DNA of 64,000 nt from Trinickia acidisoli (GTDB taxonomy: Bacteria; Pseudomonadota; Gammaproteobacteria; Burkholderiales; Burkholderiaceae), in assembly GCF_017315725.1 (NCBI RefSeq), contig NZ_JAFLRG010000002.1, forward strand, positions 1,798,001-1,862,000, read 5' to 3'. The first letter of the stretch is position 1, and each line of letters starts with the position of its first letter. The translations under genes and the position numbers were made by a program. Positions 8,532 through 16,693 of this stretch are shown here, piece after piece. The notes below the pieces were generated by a model that did no database searches, had not been told where the DNA came from, and worked only from the letters and a program-made list of their open reading frames with translations.

Positions 8532-9698
8532 ATGCTGGAGGTTGCGGACATCTTCCGCAGCCACGGGCCAGCGTGGCGGGCCACCACACAGTTGAGCCTG
8601 GGGCAGCTGAAGGTCATGTCGGCCATCGAACGGTGCCGCACGGCGGCACTGGGCGGGCATGTGCTGCGCTGTTCAGGCTGCGCAAGGACAGAGGTGTCCT
8701 TCAACTCGTGCCGCAACCGGCATTGCCCGAAGTGCCAGGCCAGCGCAGCACACCGCTGGCTGGAGGCACGCCAGGCCGATCTGCTGCCCGTCGAATATTT
8801 CCACGTCGTCTTCACGCTGCCCGCGCCCGTCAGCGCCATCGCCTGGTACAACAAGCGGATCATCTACGGCCTGCTGCTCGACATCGCCTTTGAGACGCTG
8901 CGCACGATCGCCGCCGATCCCAAACACCTCGGCGCCCAGATCGCGGCCACGCTCGTACTGCATACCTGGGGCTCGGCCCTCACGCATCACCCGCATGTGC
9001 ACGGCATCGTGCCCGGTGGCGGGCTGTCGCCCGATGGTGAGCGCTGGATCGCCTGCCGGCCCGGCTTCTTCCTGCCGGTGCGCGTGCTCTCACGCCTGTT
9101 CCGCCGACGCTTCCTCGAAGCGCTCGAAGTGGCCCACCGCAATGGCCAGCTACAGTTCTTCGGCGAGTACACCGGGCTCGCGGACCCCGCCACCTTTGCC
9201 CGGTGGCTGGCACCGCTGCGTACCTGCGAATGGGTGGTCTACGCAAAGCGCCCGTTCGCCGGACCGAAGGCGGTGCTCGAGTACCTCTCACGCTACACGC
9301 ACCGCGTCGCCATCTCCAACCAGCGTCTGCTCGCCTTCGACGAGCGCGGCGTGACGTTCCGTTGGAAGGACTATCGCGCGAAGGGGCGCACCCGCTACAA
9401 AACCATGACGCTAGAGGCTAGCGAATTCATGCGCCGCTTCCTGCTCCATGTGCTGCCCGGTGGTTTCCATCGCATCCGTCACTACGGGCTGCTCGCCAAC
9501 CCGGTCCGACGCGCCAGTCTCGCCAAAGTGCGCGAGCTGCTGCACGTCGCACCCGGCATCGCCCCGTCACCGGACACCACCATCGCTACCCGGCCCGTCT
9601 TCGTCTGCCGCCACTGCGGCGCGCCGATGATCGTCATCGACGTATTCGCGCGCAGCGCCCCAATCCGCGCACCCCCAACGCACCGGCCGCACACATGA
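8532..9698 (+). CDS. IS91-family HUH transposase
   Basis: A 388-residue rolling-circle type transposase. It has an N-terminal zinc-binding motif (CSGCARTEV then NRHCPKCQ), the HUH metal motif in THHPHVHGIVPGGGL, and a candidate catalytic tyrosine in EYLSRYTHRVAISN. A second zinc-finger-like CRHCGAP lies near the C-terminus. Enzymes of this family transpose by single-strand nicking and replication from an origin end to a terminator end. Length and motifs are those of complete IS91 transposases. Confidence 0.92.
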   Translation: MLEVADIFRSHGPAWRATTQLSLGQLKVMSAIERCRTAALGGHVLRCSGCARTEVSFNSCRNRHCPKCQASAAHRWLEARQADLLPVEYFHVVFTLPAPVSAIAWYNKRIIYGLLLDIAFETLRTIAADPKHLGAQIAATLVLHTWGSALTHHPHVHGIVPGGGLSPDGERWIACRPGFFLPVRVLSRLFRRRFLEALEVAHRNGQLQFFGEYTGLADPATFARWLAPLRTCEWVVYAKRPFAGPKAVLEYLSRYTHRVAISNQRLLAFDERGVTFRWKDYRAKGRTRYKTMTLEASEFMRRFLLHVLPGGFHRIRHYGLLANPVRRASLAKVRELLHVAPGIAPSPDTTIATRPVFVCRHCGAPMIVIDVFARSAPIRAPPTHRPHT

Positions 9699-9918
9699 AC
9701 TCCACGGTTCCCCGATATCCGAACCGACCGTCGGCTTTGCGGCAACGCGGCCCACGAGCGGACGTTTGCGCGTGTCACGTCGCCACGCTCCTCGCACGGC
9801 CGCCTCGTCATCGCGATTACACGACGGCACCGCTTCGCTACCCTGTCAGCGCCCAGCCAGCATCCAACTCCGTCCAGTTGCACCCGGCACGATTGAGCAT
9901 CCCCGCCTATCAATCGCC

Positions 9919-10191
9919 ATAGCCGCGAAATCTCCAACCGCATCGGGGCACTCCGCGGTTTCCTCCATCGGGCTTATTCGACGCCTGCCGACATGTGCAG
10001 AGGTATGCACATTCATGCGCCCGATGGCTGGCATCGAATAAACCTTAACGATTTAACGATAGCCGCGAAATCTCCAACCGCATCGGGGCACTCCGCGGTT
10101 TCCTCCATCGGGCTTATTCGACGCCTGCCGACATGTGCAGAGGTATGCACATTCATGCGCCCGATGGCTGGCATCGAATAAACCTTAACGA
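9919..10191. repeat. 133-bp tandem duplication at the right end of the IS91-like element
   Basis: The stretch 9919-10051 recurs as 10059-10191, identical as far as I can read, with 7 bp between the copies (period 140). Each copy ends in AACCTTAACGA; the second copy reaches the element boundary at 10192. The repeat has no coding content of its own, although the end of the minus-strand SDR frame reads into it. It may be a doubled terminus left by rolling-circle transposition that failed to stop at the first terminator. Confidence 0.85.
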
Positions 10192-10192
10192 A

Positions 10193-10540
10193 GATGGACT
10201 CACTGGTCTGCGCCAGAGAAACGGCAGGTGCCACACCGGCATTGTTGACGAGAATGTCGAGCCGAGGCTCACCGGTAGCGGCAACCGCAGCCCTTGAGAA
10301 CTGTTCCCAAAGGCTGTCCGTCGCTTCCTTACCCCCTCTCAGATCGGCCTTGATAGCGACGGCTTTTGCACCAAGACGCTCGATCTCTCGGATCGTTGCG
10401 GCGGCCGCATCGGTATTGGTGCCATAGTGCACACCGATCAGCGCGGCACCTTCTCGTGCGAAGGCCAGCGCTGCTGCACGGCCGATCCCACGTGAGCCTC
10501 CCGTGATAAGGGCAACCTTGCTTGATAGCTTTCCAGACAT
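10193..10540 (-). pseudogene. N-terminal part of SDR oxidoreductase split by IS91-like element
   Basis: Encodes 116 residues of a classical SDR Rossmann fold: the cofactor loop TGGSRGIGRAAA near the N-terminus and LDILVNNAGVAPAVS. The frame then reads through the insertion boundary into element sequence, adding a spurious tail before a stop at 10013. The remaining half is at 7087-7509. The gene is divergent from a TetR regulator, a common arrangement for an SDR and its repressor. Confidence 0.9.
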
Positions 10541-10578
10541 CGATCACTCCGTTTTCAGTTAATTTTCTAGGGATCGCT

Positions 10579-10608
10579 ATAATATTGAGCGGCGAAGAGT
10601 GCTGTCAA
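10579..10608 (-). promoter_or_regulatory. Sigma-70-type promoter of the interrupted SDR gene
   Basis: On the minus strand TTGACA (plus 10603-10608) is a perfect -35 and TATTAT (plus 10579-10584) a near-consensus -10, with 18 bp between. It lies 38 bp before the SDR start at 10540. On the plus strand TATAAT at 10578-10583 could also serve as a -10 for the TetR gene, so the two promoters overlap, as expected for a divergent repressor-target pair. Confidence 0.55.
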
Positions 10609-10633
10609 CGATTTTTATAGGCTTCGATACAAA

Positions 10634-11275
10634 ATGAGCGAATCACCTCGGAAACGCGGCCGGCCCAGGACGCTGGACCGCGATGTCGGGCTCGACATCG
10701 CAGCGCGGCTATTTTGGGAGCGAGGATACGAGGGCACCTCGATAGCCGACCTAACCCAGGCCATGGGCATCACGCCTCCGTCGCTCTACGCGACGTTCGG
10801 TTCGAAGGATGATTTGTTTAGGCAGGCACTCGACCGGAACGGTGAGCGCGAGAACCAAAATCGTCTTGGCGCGCTGCAAAGGCATACGTCGGCTTACGAC
10901 GCTATAGCGTGCTACTTGCACGATGCGGCGGCGGGTTTTACGGACCCCAGCAAGCCGCGGGGGTGCATGGTGTCGACTGCCGTTCTTCAGCATGGCGACA
11001 AAAGCGAGGCCGCAGCGCGAGAAGTCGCTGCACGGCGCGATCTTGCAATACAGTTGATCGAGAAACGGTTTGACCGCGCGGTCGCCGAAGGGGAACTTGC
11101 AACCGAGACCGACACCAACGCACTCGCACGCTTTTATGCAGCCGTCGTGCAGGGCATGTCTGCGCAAGCATGCGACGGAGCTTGTTCTGAGACATTGAGG
11201 CGTTTGGCCGATATTGCGTTGTCGGCATGGCCAGGAATTTCAACAGGCCGCCGGGCACAGGCTTCGCAGGCGTAA
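10634..11275 (+). CDS. TetR-family transcriptional regulator
   Basis: A 213-residue TetR repressor. The N-terminal DNA-binding helices are in AARLFWERGYEGTSIADLTQAMGITPPSLYATFGSKDDLF; the C-terminal ligand-binding domain includes KPRGCMVSTAVLQ, typical of the subgroup that controls SDR or ene-reductase genes. Divergent from the split SDR gene, its likely target. With the target broken, the regulator may be left without a partner. Confidence 0.9.
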   Translation: MSESPRKRGRPRTLDRDVGLDIAARLFWERGYEGTSIADLTQAMGITPPSLYATFGSKDDLFRQALDRNGERENQNRLGALQRHTSAYDAIACYLHDAAAGFTDPSKPRGCMVSTAVLQHGDKSEAAAREVAARRDLAIQLIEKRFDRAVAEGELATETDTNALARFYAAVVQGMSAQACDGACSETLRRLADIALSAWPGISTGRRAQASQA

Positions 11276-11383
11276 TTTCGTTCTTCCGCGAAAAGAGTAC
11301 GTTCAGGTGTGCCCAATTTCGCGCTCGTCAGCCGGCCATGATCATGTAGCCGGCTTCCTCGACCTGCGTCGCAACCATCGAGT

Positions 11384-12595
11384 TCAGTCGCCGGCGACAT
11401 CGCCGGTCGGCACCCAATGCTGCCCGTTGAAGCGGAGAAGATAGAGTTGCTTGATCGGGCGATAGTCGGTGGGCGACGTCGAAATCCGAATTCCGGGGCG
11501 CAGCATGCCCAGTTCGAGGTTCAAGCTCGCGGCCTGCTTCATCACGTTCTCTCGGGTCAAATCGTTGCCGCATTGCTTTAGCACCGCAACCAGCGTCTGC
11601 GCGACTTCATAGCCGTAGACATTGTTGGCGTCACGCTCGTTGGCTTCGGTGTTGTATTGCTTCATCCAGGCGAGAAACGCGCGCACGTCCGGGTCCTGCC
11701 TCGAACGAGGATCGCTCCAGCCCTTCGAGCGCGCGTTGGTGATGATGCCGTTGGCTTTCTCGAGACCCGCGGGTTCGATAAACGCCGCAATGGAAAGCGA
11801 CCCGTTTGGGATGAACTGCAACGGATGCCAATCGATATCGTAAGCTTCGCGTATCGCTTCGGTCGCGAACCGGCCGAATGTCATGTTCAGGAAAACGTTG
11901 GCGCCCGAGTCCTTGAGCGCAACGACGTGCGCGTCGATCCCAGTAGGATCGCCGTACGAGATCGCCTCTTCCTTGACGATCATCGTTGCCGCTTTTTCGC
12001 CTAGCGCTTCGCGAATGGCGGTCACATATTCGTGTCCTGCTTCGTCGTTGCCGTAGAGCACGCCGATCTTCGCGTCGGGCTTGTTGCGCAGGATGTACTT
12101 GGCGTAGGCGGCCGCCTCGGTGTGCCGTGAGGCTTCCCAGCCCATCGTCCAGGGGAAATGCTGCGGATCGTCGAACGTCGATGCGTTGCTCGCAACGAAG
12201 AGCTGAGGCACGTGTTTCTCGTTCATGTACGGGCGGATCTCGAGATTGCTCTGTGCGCCGAACACACTGACCAGCAGTAGCACCTGATCCTCGTCGACGA
12301 GTTTGTGCGCGAGCGCGACCGCGGTTTGCACGTTCGAGCCGCTATCGACGCTCACGAAATTGATCTTGCGGCCGTTGATGCCGCCTTCATCGTTGATCAT
12401 CCGAAAGTACGCCGCCTCGGCGCGTGCGATCTGGCCATATTCGGCGAATACGCCGGTGTAGGCCGTCACGTTGCCCACTTTGATCTCGGTATCGGATGCG
12501 CCAGGGCCATATTTGCCCTGTGCCGATGCAACGGTGCACGCCATGCATGCCGTCATGAACGCGAGCGAAACGAAGCGCAGCTTGTGGCTGTTCAT
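11384..12595 (-). CDS. Periplasmic branched-chain-amino-acid-type ABC binding protein
   Basis: A 403-residue type I periplasmic binding protein (LivK/Leu-Ile-Val family). Residues 1-25 form a signal peptide ending ACTVASAQG; GNVTAYTGVFAEYGQIARAEAAYFRMINDEGGINGRKI is the typical first lobe. It should bind an amino acid or small aromatic or amide ligand for ABC uptake. No permease or ATPase genes are nearby, so it either serves a transporter encoded elsewhere or is a leftover of a larger locus. Confidence 0.88.
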   Translation of the reverse strand: MNSHKLRFVSLAFMTACMACTVASAQGKYGPGASDTEIKVGNVTAYTGVFAEYGQIARAEAAYFRMINDEGGINGRKINFVSVDSGSNVQTAVALAHKLVDEDQVLLLVSVFGAQSNLEIRPYMNEKHVPQLFVASNASTFDDPQHFPWTMGWEASRHTEAAAYAKYILRNKPDAKIGVLYGNDEAGHEYVTAIREALGEKAATMIVKEEAISYGDPTGIDAHVVALKDSGANVFLNMTFGRFATEAIREAYDIDWHPLQFIPNGSLSIAAFIEPAGLEKANGIITNARSKGWSDPRSRQDPDVRAFLAWMKQYNTEANERDANNVYGYEVAQTLVAVLKQCGNDLTRENVMKQAASLNLELGMLRPGIRISTSPTDYRPIKQLYLLRFNGQHWVPTGDVAGD

Positions 12596-12726
12596 ACGTG
12601 GCGCCTCCGTTCGACTTGTTGCGTGCTACGGCGAAAGGGGTACGGCACCCGATGATGCACCCTGCCCTGCATGTCATCTTAGTGGCGGGTGCAAGGGCGG
12701 TCTAGCGCGCTTTGAGGGTTGGCCCT

Positions 12727-12990
12727 CAAAAAGGACTCTTCTGGTTTGATCGCGATGGTCCAAAGCTGGACTGCGGCAGTTTCATCGTCGGGCTGGAAGC
12801 GGCTACGGGCAAAGCAGCGACAGTCACAGGCAAGCCGTCCGAAATGTTCTTTGAGCAGGCACTCACTCATGTCGGCTGCGGCGCCAACGAAGCGCTGATT
12901 ATCGGTGATGACATCAGCACCGATGTGCTCGGCGCAGCGCGCGTAGGCGCAACATCGCGCATGATGAAGTGGAAAACGCACCTTGAAGAA
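12727..12990 (+). pseudogene. Remnant of a HAD-superfamily (subfamily IIA) phosphatase
   Basis: The plus-strand frame reads DCGSFIVGLEAATGKAATV, then TGKPSEMFFEQALTHVG and IIGDDISTDVLGAARVGA. These match the C-terminal part of class IIA HAD hydrolases (GKPS with the motif III Lys, GDD with motif IV Asp). The N-terminal half with the nucleophile Asp is missing, and the sequence after about 12970 no longer matches the family. It sits in about 500 bp between the binding protein and a TetR gene with no plausible start, so it is a gene fragment. Confidence 0.6.
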
Positions 12991-13220
12991 ACCCTCGTCC
13001 AAACGCTTGAGGGTTGTCGTCTCGGCTCGCTGCGCATCGATATAGGTATATCTTCATCACCCTATACTTTGCTAGATTTCAATATAGACCACCTCATTCG
13101 CTCTCGGGTGAGCGAAGTGGACTCGACAACTACAGTTCCTTAGCTCGTGGAGCGTTGCAGGTGGGAAGTATGGCGAGGCGCGCTCCGCACGCAGTAGCTC
13201 GACATCTCATACGGCGCTCC

Positions 13221-13826
13221 TTAGCGAAGTGCCGCCGCCACCGCCTCGTCAATCTGCAGTGCAAAGCGCGCGTCGACATCAGGCACCGTGAAGCCAATCG
13301 ACAGTTCCAGATACGCGTCGCCGAGCACCAACTGAACGAATGTCGTTGCCCGCAATGCAGCAGTCGATTCGTCAAATCGCTTTCGCAGAATTTTTGCGGC
13401 GAAGGCACGCACGACCTTTGCCCCATTTTCGTAAAACACCTGGCCCAGCTCCGGAAGACGCTCGGCCTCGGCAACGATGGCCCGGTAAAGTCGCAGGTTA
13501 TCCGGCGTGATAAGGATTTGGGCCAACACCCACCCCAACTCGCGCAACTCGACTTCGGGGGATTCAGCGGATTGCTCGTCCAAAGCGCGGGCAAGAAATC
13601 CACCCACCTGAGCGCACATCGAACTCACCAGACCAACGAAGAGCGCCTCCTTCGACTTGAAGTGACGGTAGACCGTCTGTTTGCCAACGCCAGCGGCCGC
13701 GGCAACATCGTCCATCGTTGCCAGACCGAAACCTTGACTTAAAAAAACGATTTTCGCGCCGTCGAGGATTGCAGACCGCTTGCGGCATTGCAGCGGGCTC
13801 AGGCCGGGGAGAGAAGAAGTATCCAT
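13221..13826 (-). CDS. TetR/AcrR-family transcriptional regulator
   Basis: A 201-residue repressor starting MDTSSLPGLSP. The helix-turn-helix is clear in SQGFGLATMDDVAAAAGVGKQTVYRHFKSKEALFVGLV, followed by a TetR C-terminal domain (EVELRELGWVLAQILITPD). Start taken at 13826; a TTG- or ATG-led extension to 13847 is possible. It is divergent from the epimerase-like gene at 13957, and a strong palindrome lies between them, so it probably represses both itself and that gene. Confidence 0.9.
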   Translation of the reverse strand: MDTSSLPGLSPLQCRKRSAILDGAKIVFLSQGFGLATMDDVAAAAGVGKQTVYRHFKSKEALFVGLVSSMCAQVGGFLARALDEQSAESPEVELRELGWVLAQILITPDNLRLYRAIVAEAERLPELGQVFYENGAKVVRAFAAKILRKRFDESTAALRATTFVQLVLGDAYLELSIGFTVPDVDARFALQIDEAVAAALR

Positions 13827-13870
13827 GCCAGATAAATAGCAGATCACCGAGTAGTTGACAAGACTGGCTA

Positions 13871-13912
13871 GTCTCGTTTAGATTTGTCAAAACGAGACCG
13901 ATAAGTCTCGTT
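13871..13912. promoter_or_regulatory. Palindromic operator between the TetR and epimerase genes
   Basis: A perfect inverted repeat has arms AACGAGAC (13891-13898) and GTCTCGTT (13905-13912) around 6 bp. The same half-site GTCTCGTT occurs again at 13871-13878, 12 bp before the first arm, giving three half-sites in 42 bp. The position between two divergent genes, about 45 bp from each start or upstream region, fits the operator of the adjacent TetR protein. Confidence 0.7.
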
Positions 13913-13956
13913 CGTGAGACTCATCAACTTCGCAGGCAATCATCGAGGGGAATGCT

Positions 13957-14850
13957 TTGAAACTGTTCATGACAGGTGGTACGGGCTTCATCGGGCAAGC
14001 GGTCGCGCGCAAGGCAATCAGCCTCGGCCATCAGGTGACGGCGCTGGTGCGCGATGACAGGTCGGCGGCCGCGAGCGCGCTGGCACGTCTCGGCGTGCAC
14101 CTGCATGGCGGCGACTTGCGTGAGCCACAGTCTTTCGCTGCGGCTGCCGGTGCCGCCGATGGCGTGGTGCACGCCGCGTCGACCAACGATGCTTCCGCCG
14201 CTGCCGCTGATGAAGCCGCAGCCGTCGCGATGCTTTCGCATTTGCATCCGGGCGCGGCGTTTGTCTATACGTCCGGCACTTGGGTTTACGGCAATACGGA
14301 GGGCAAGCTCGCGACTGAAACATCGGCGCTGAACCCGACTCCACTCGTCGCCTGGCGGCCCGCAGTGGAGCAACAGGTGCTGGCGCTAGCAGGACGCCGC
14401 TCGATTGCAGCGGTGATCCTCAGGCCGGCGATGGTGCACGGCCACGGCGGCGGCGTCTTCGGCATGCTTGCCGGCATGGTCCGTCAAACCGGCAGTGTGA
14501 GAGTCGTCGGCGATGGCCGCAACCACTGGCCTGCCGTGCACGTCGATGATCTCGCCACGGCCTACCTGAGCGCGGTGGAGCGAGCGGCAAGCGGGGATGA
14601 TCGAGTCGCGGGACAGATCTTCAACGTAGTCGCGGAAGATGCCGTTGCCGTTGCCGAAATGGGTGAAGCCATTCGAGCCTCGGTCGGCGCCGATCGCGTC
14701 GAATTTTGGCCGCTCGACGATGCTCGCAAATCGTTTGGGCCCTTTGCCGATGCACTGGCGCTCGACCAAACGGTAAGCGGCCAGCTTGCCCGGCGAGTGC
14801 TTGCGTGGGAACCCAACGGCCCTGCCCTGCTTGCGGACCTCTCCGCATAG
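13957..14850 (+). CDS. NAD(P)-dependent epimerase/dehydratase-like protein (atypical SDR)
   Basis: A 297-residue atypical SDR. MKLFMTGGTGFIGQAVARKA is the Rossmann dinucleotide loop. The canonical YxxxK is not evident: VYTSGTWVYGNTEG holds the Ser/Thr and Tyr region without the usual Lys four residues later, so it resembles extended SDRs related to NmrA or sugar-epimerase-like reductases. VHVDDLATAYLSAVE is the conserved C-terminal segment. Probably controlled by the divergent TetR protein. Substrate unknown. Confidence 0.82.
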   Translation: MKLFMTGGTGFIGQAVARKAISLGHQVTALVRDDRSAAASALARLGVHLHGGDLREPQSFAAAAGAADGVVHAASTNDASAAAADEAAAVAMLSHLHPGAAFVYTSGTWVYGNTEGKLATETSALNPTPLVAWRPAVEQQVLALAGRRSIAAVILRPAMVHGHGGGVFGMLAGMVRQTGSVRVVGDGRNHWPAVHVDDLATAYLSAVERAASGDDRVAGQIFNVVAEDAVAVAEMGEAIRASVGADRVEFWPLDDARKSFGPFADALALDQTVSGQLARRVLAWEPNGPALLADLSA

Positions 14851-14883
14851 AAGCACTTTCAGCAAAGCTGACGGAGCATGACG

Positions 14884-15228
14884 ATGGCGTTAAACACTGC
14901 ATCTTTCGAATCGATTCTCGCGATGATCGTAGCGGTTCTGTTCGCGGTTGCTGGGGTGGTCAATCTCGCAGGACTTGGCGCGGTGAAGCGTGACTTCGCA
15001 CGCTGGGGTTACCCGGCATGGTTTCGGTTGCTCTGCGGCGCTCTCGAGCTCCTTAGTGCAGCACTTGTTCTGGGACAACAAACCAGCGTTTTAGGCTTAG
15101 CGCTGGCCGGGACGATCATGATTGGCGCGCTCTTCACGTTGCTACGAAATCGAGAGCCGTTCCGACATCTCGCCCCGGCGCTGATCTTCTCGGCTCTCAT
15201 TGTGGTGGCTGTGGCGGTCCGCGGTTGA
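14884..15228 (+). CDS. DoxX-like integral membrane protein
   Basis: About 114 residues with four hydrophobic segments (ILAMIVAVLFAVAGVVNLAG, LLCGALELLSAALVLG, VLGLALAGTIMIGALFTLL, LAPALIFSALIVVAVAV), the pattern of the DoxX/DoxX-like family. The ATG at 14884 is preferred over the one at 14878 because GGAG at 14873-14876 is 7 bp upstream of it. It lies 33 bp after the epimerase-like gene on the same strand and is likely in its operon. DoxX proteins are linked to redox stress or quinone chemistry. Confidence 0.75.
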   Translation: MALNTASFESILAMIVAVLFAVAGVVNLAGLGAVKRDFARWGYPAWFRLLCGALELLSAALVLGQQTSVLGLALAGTIMIGALFTLLRNREPFRHLAPALIFSALIVVAVAVRG

Positions 15229-15280
15229 GCTTCCTTGATGCTCCGCGCTACCTGAGTGAAATGATGGCGGCGTCCAATGA

Positions 15281-16610
15281 TCAATTCGCCGAACCATAGT
15301 CCCGACGCCCCTCAGGCTGCGCCGGCACAAAAAGCAACACGAGCAAAGCGGAAAGCGTAAGCATCGCAGCCGTCAACATGAGCCCCGATGCTAGCGTATG
15401 CGTCCAACTCTTCAGCCAGCCGATCACCGTCGGACTCACGAAGCCTGCCAAATTGCCGGTGCAGTTGATGAGCGCAATGCCAGCCGCTGCAGCGGTGCCA
15501 CCGAGGAACGCGGTGGGCAGCGCCCAGAACATCGGCAGCGCGGTGATCACGCCCGAGACGGCCAACGTCAGGCCCACCATCGAAAGCAACGTGTCGTTGC
15601 CATTCGCCGCGCAAAGCGTGAAGCCCGCGGCCGCGGTCAACGCGGGAACGATCACATGCCAGCGGCGCTCGCGCGTGCGGTCGGCATGACGACTTACCGC
15701 GATCATCGAGACGAGCGCCGCTGTGTATGGGATCATCGTGAGCAAGCCGATCATGAGCGGATCGGCCACGCCCGCATGGCGGATGATCGTCGGCTGCCAA
15801 AAGCCGATCGCGTACGAGCCCATCACAATACCGAAGAGGGTCAGGCATAGCACCCAAACGCGAGCGGAGCCGAACATGGCCGCCACCGAAGCGTGAGTGC
15901 GCGTCGCCTCTTCCGCTGCGATCTCGTCTTGTACCCAACGCTTCTCTTCGCGACTCAGCCACGCCGCGTCGGCAACGCGATCGTCGAGCCAGCGATAGAC
16001 GATCACACCCAGTAGCGCGGAGGGCAAGGCCTCGACAATGAACAACCACTGCCAACCTTCTAAACCACCTAGGCCGTTCAACGCATCCATGAGGTAGCCC
16101 GATAGCGGGCCGCCCAGCAAGCCGGATACGGGAATGCCGGCCATCAACGTGGCAACCATGCGTCCGCGCCGCCGCGCGGGAAACCAGTAGGTCAGATACA
16201 GGATCATGCCGGGAAAGAATCCGGCTTCCGCCACCCCAAGGAGGAAGCGCACCACGTAGAACATAGCCGGCGTGCGCACCCACGCGGTGGCCATCCGTCA
16301 GCACCGCCCACGAGATCATGATGCGTGCGATCCATCGGCGAGCGCCAACTCGATGCATCAGCAGATTGCTTGGCACTTCGAACAGAAAGTAGCCGATGAA
16401 GAAAAGTCCGGCACCGAGCCCGTATGACGCATCGCTGAAGTGCAGGCTGGAGAGCATTTGCAGTTTTGCGAAACCTACGTTGACGCGATCGAGATAGGCC
16501 GCAACGTAGCTCGCAAAGAGAAGCGGCAGGAAACGCCGCGCGATGCGGCGGAACGCGAGGTCGGCAAGATCGGGGGCGAGCGCCTCCGGATAGGTGGTAC
16601 GGCTGAACAT
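15281..16610 (-). pseudogene. MFS sugar-acid transporter with a frameshift
   Basis: Reads as a 12-helix major facilitator of the anion:cation symporter group. The N-terminal part (AAYLDRVNVGFAKLQM, FFIGYFLFEVPSNLLMHRVGARRWIARIMISWAVLT) is in one frame and the rest (MATAWVRTPAMFYVVRFLLGVAEAGFFPGMILYLTYWF onward) in another. The switch is at about 16291, where one extra G after the codons for VLT breaks the frame. Both halves are otherwise well conserved, so the lesion is recent or a sequencing error. The neighbouring dehydratase-type and DapA-like genes suggest uptake of an aldonate or aldarate. Confidence 0.85.
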
Positions 16611-16693
16611 GGTGTGTCTCCTCGACCGCCGGTCCGTGGTTCGCCACGGTATCGCGCGGGTGCATTTGTCGTAGGTAGTGCGCGTCGGTTACT

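Larger units (their letters stand above)
7518..10192 (+). mobile_element. IS91-like element with tyrosine recombinase, inserted in an SDR gene
   Basis: A 2675-bp insertion carrying a Xer-like tyrosine recombinase and an IS91-family HUH transposase, both on the plus strand. The boundaries are fixed by the interrupted host gene: GATGGACT occurs at 7510-7517 and again at 10193-10200, and the host frame is restored when the segment and one copy are removed. No terminal inverted repeat is obvious. About 220 bp of non-coding tail follow the transposase, then a 133-bp tandem duplication reaches the right end. Pairs of XerC-like and IS91 transposase genes are known in proteobacteria, but IS91 elements are not known for 8-bp duplications. 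Confidence 0.85.

Noticed and set aside
13144..13220. A small gene between the HAD remnant and the TetR gene
   Set aside because: No open frame of useful length with a start signal; treated as intergenic.
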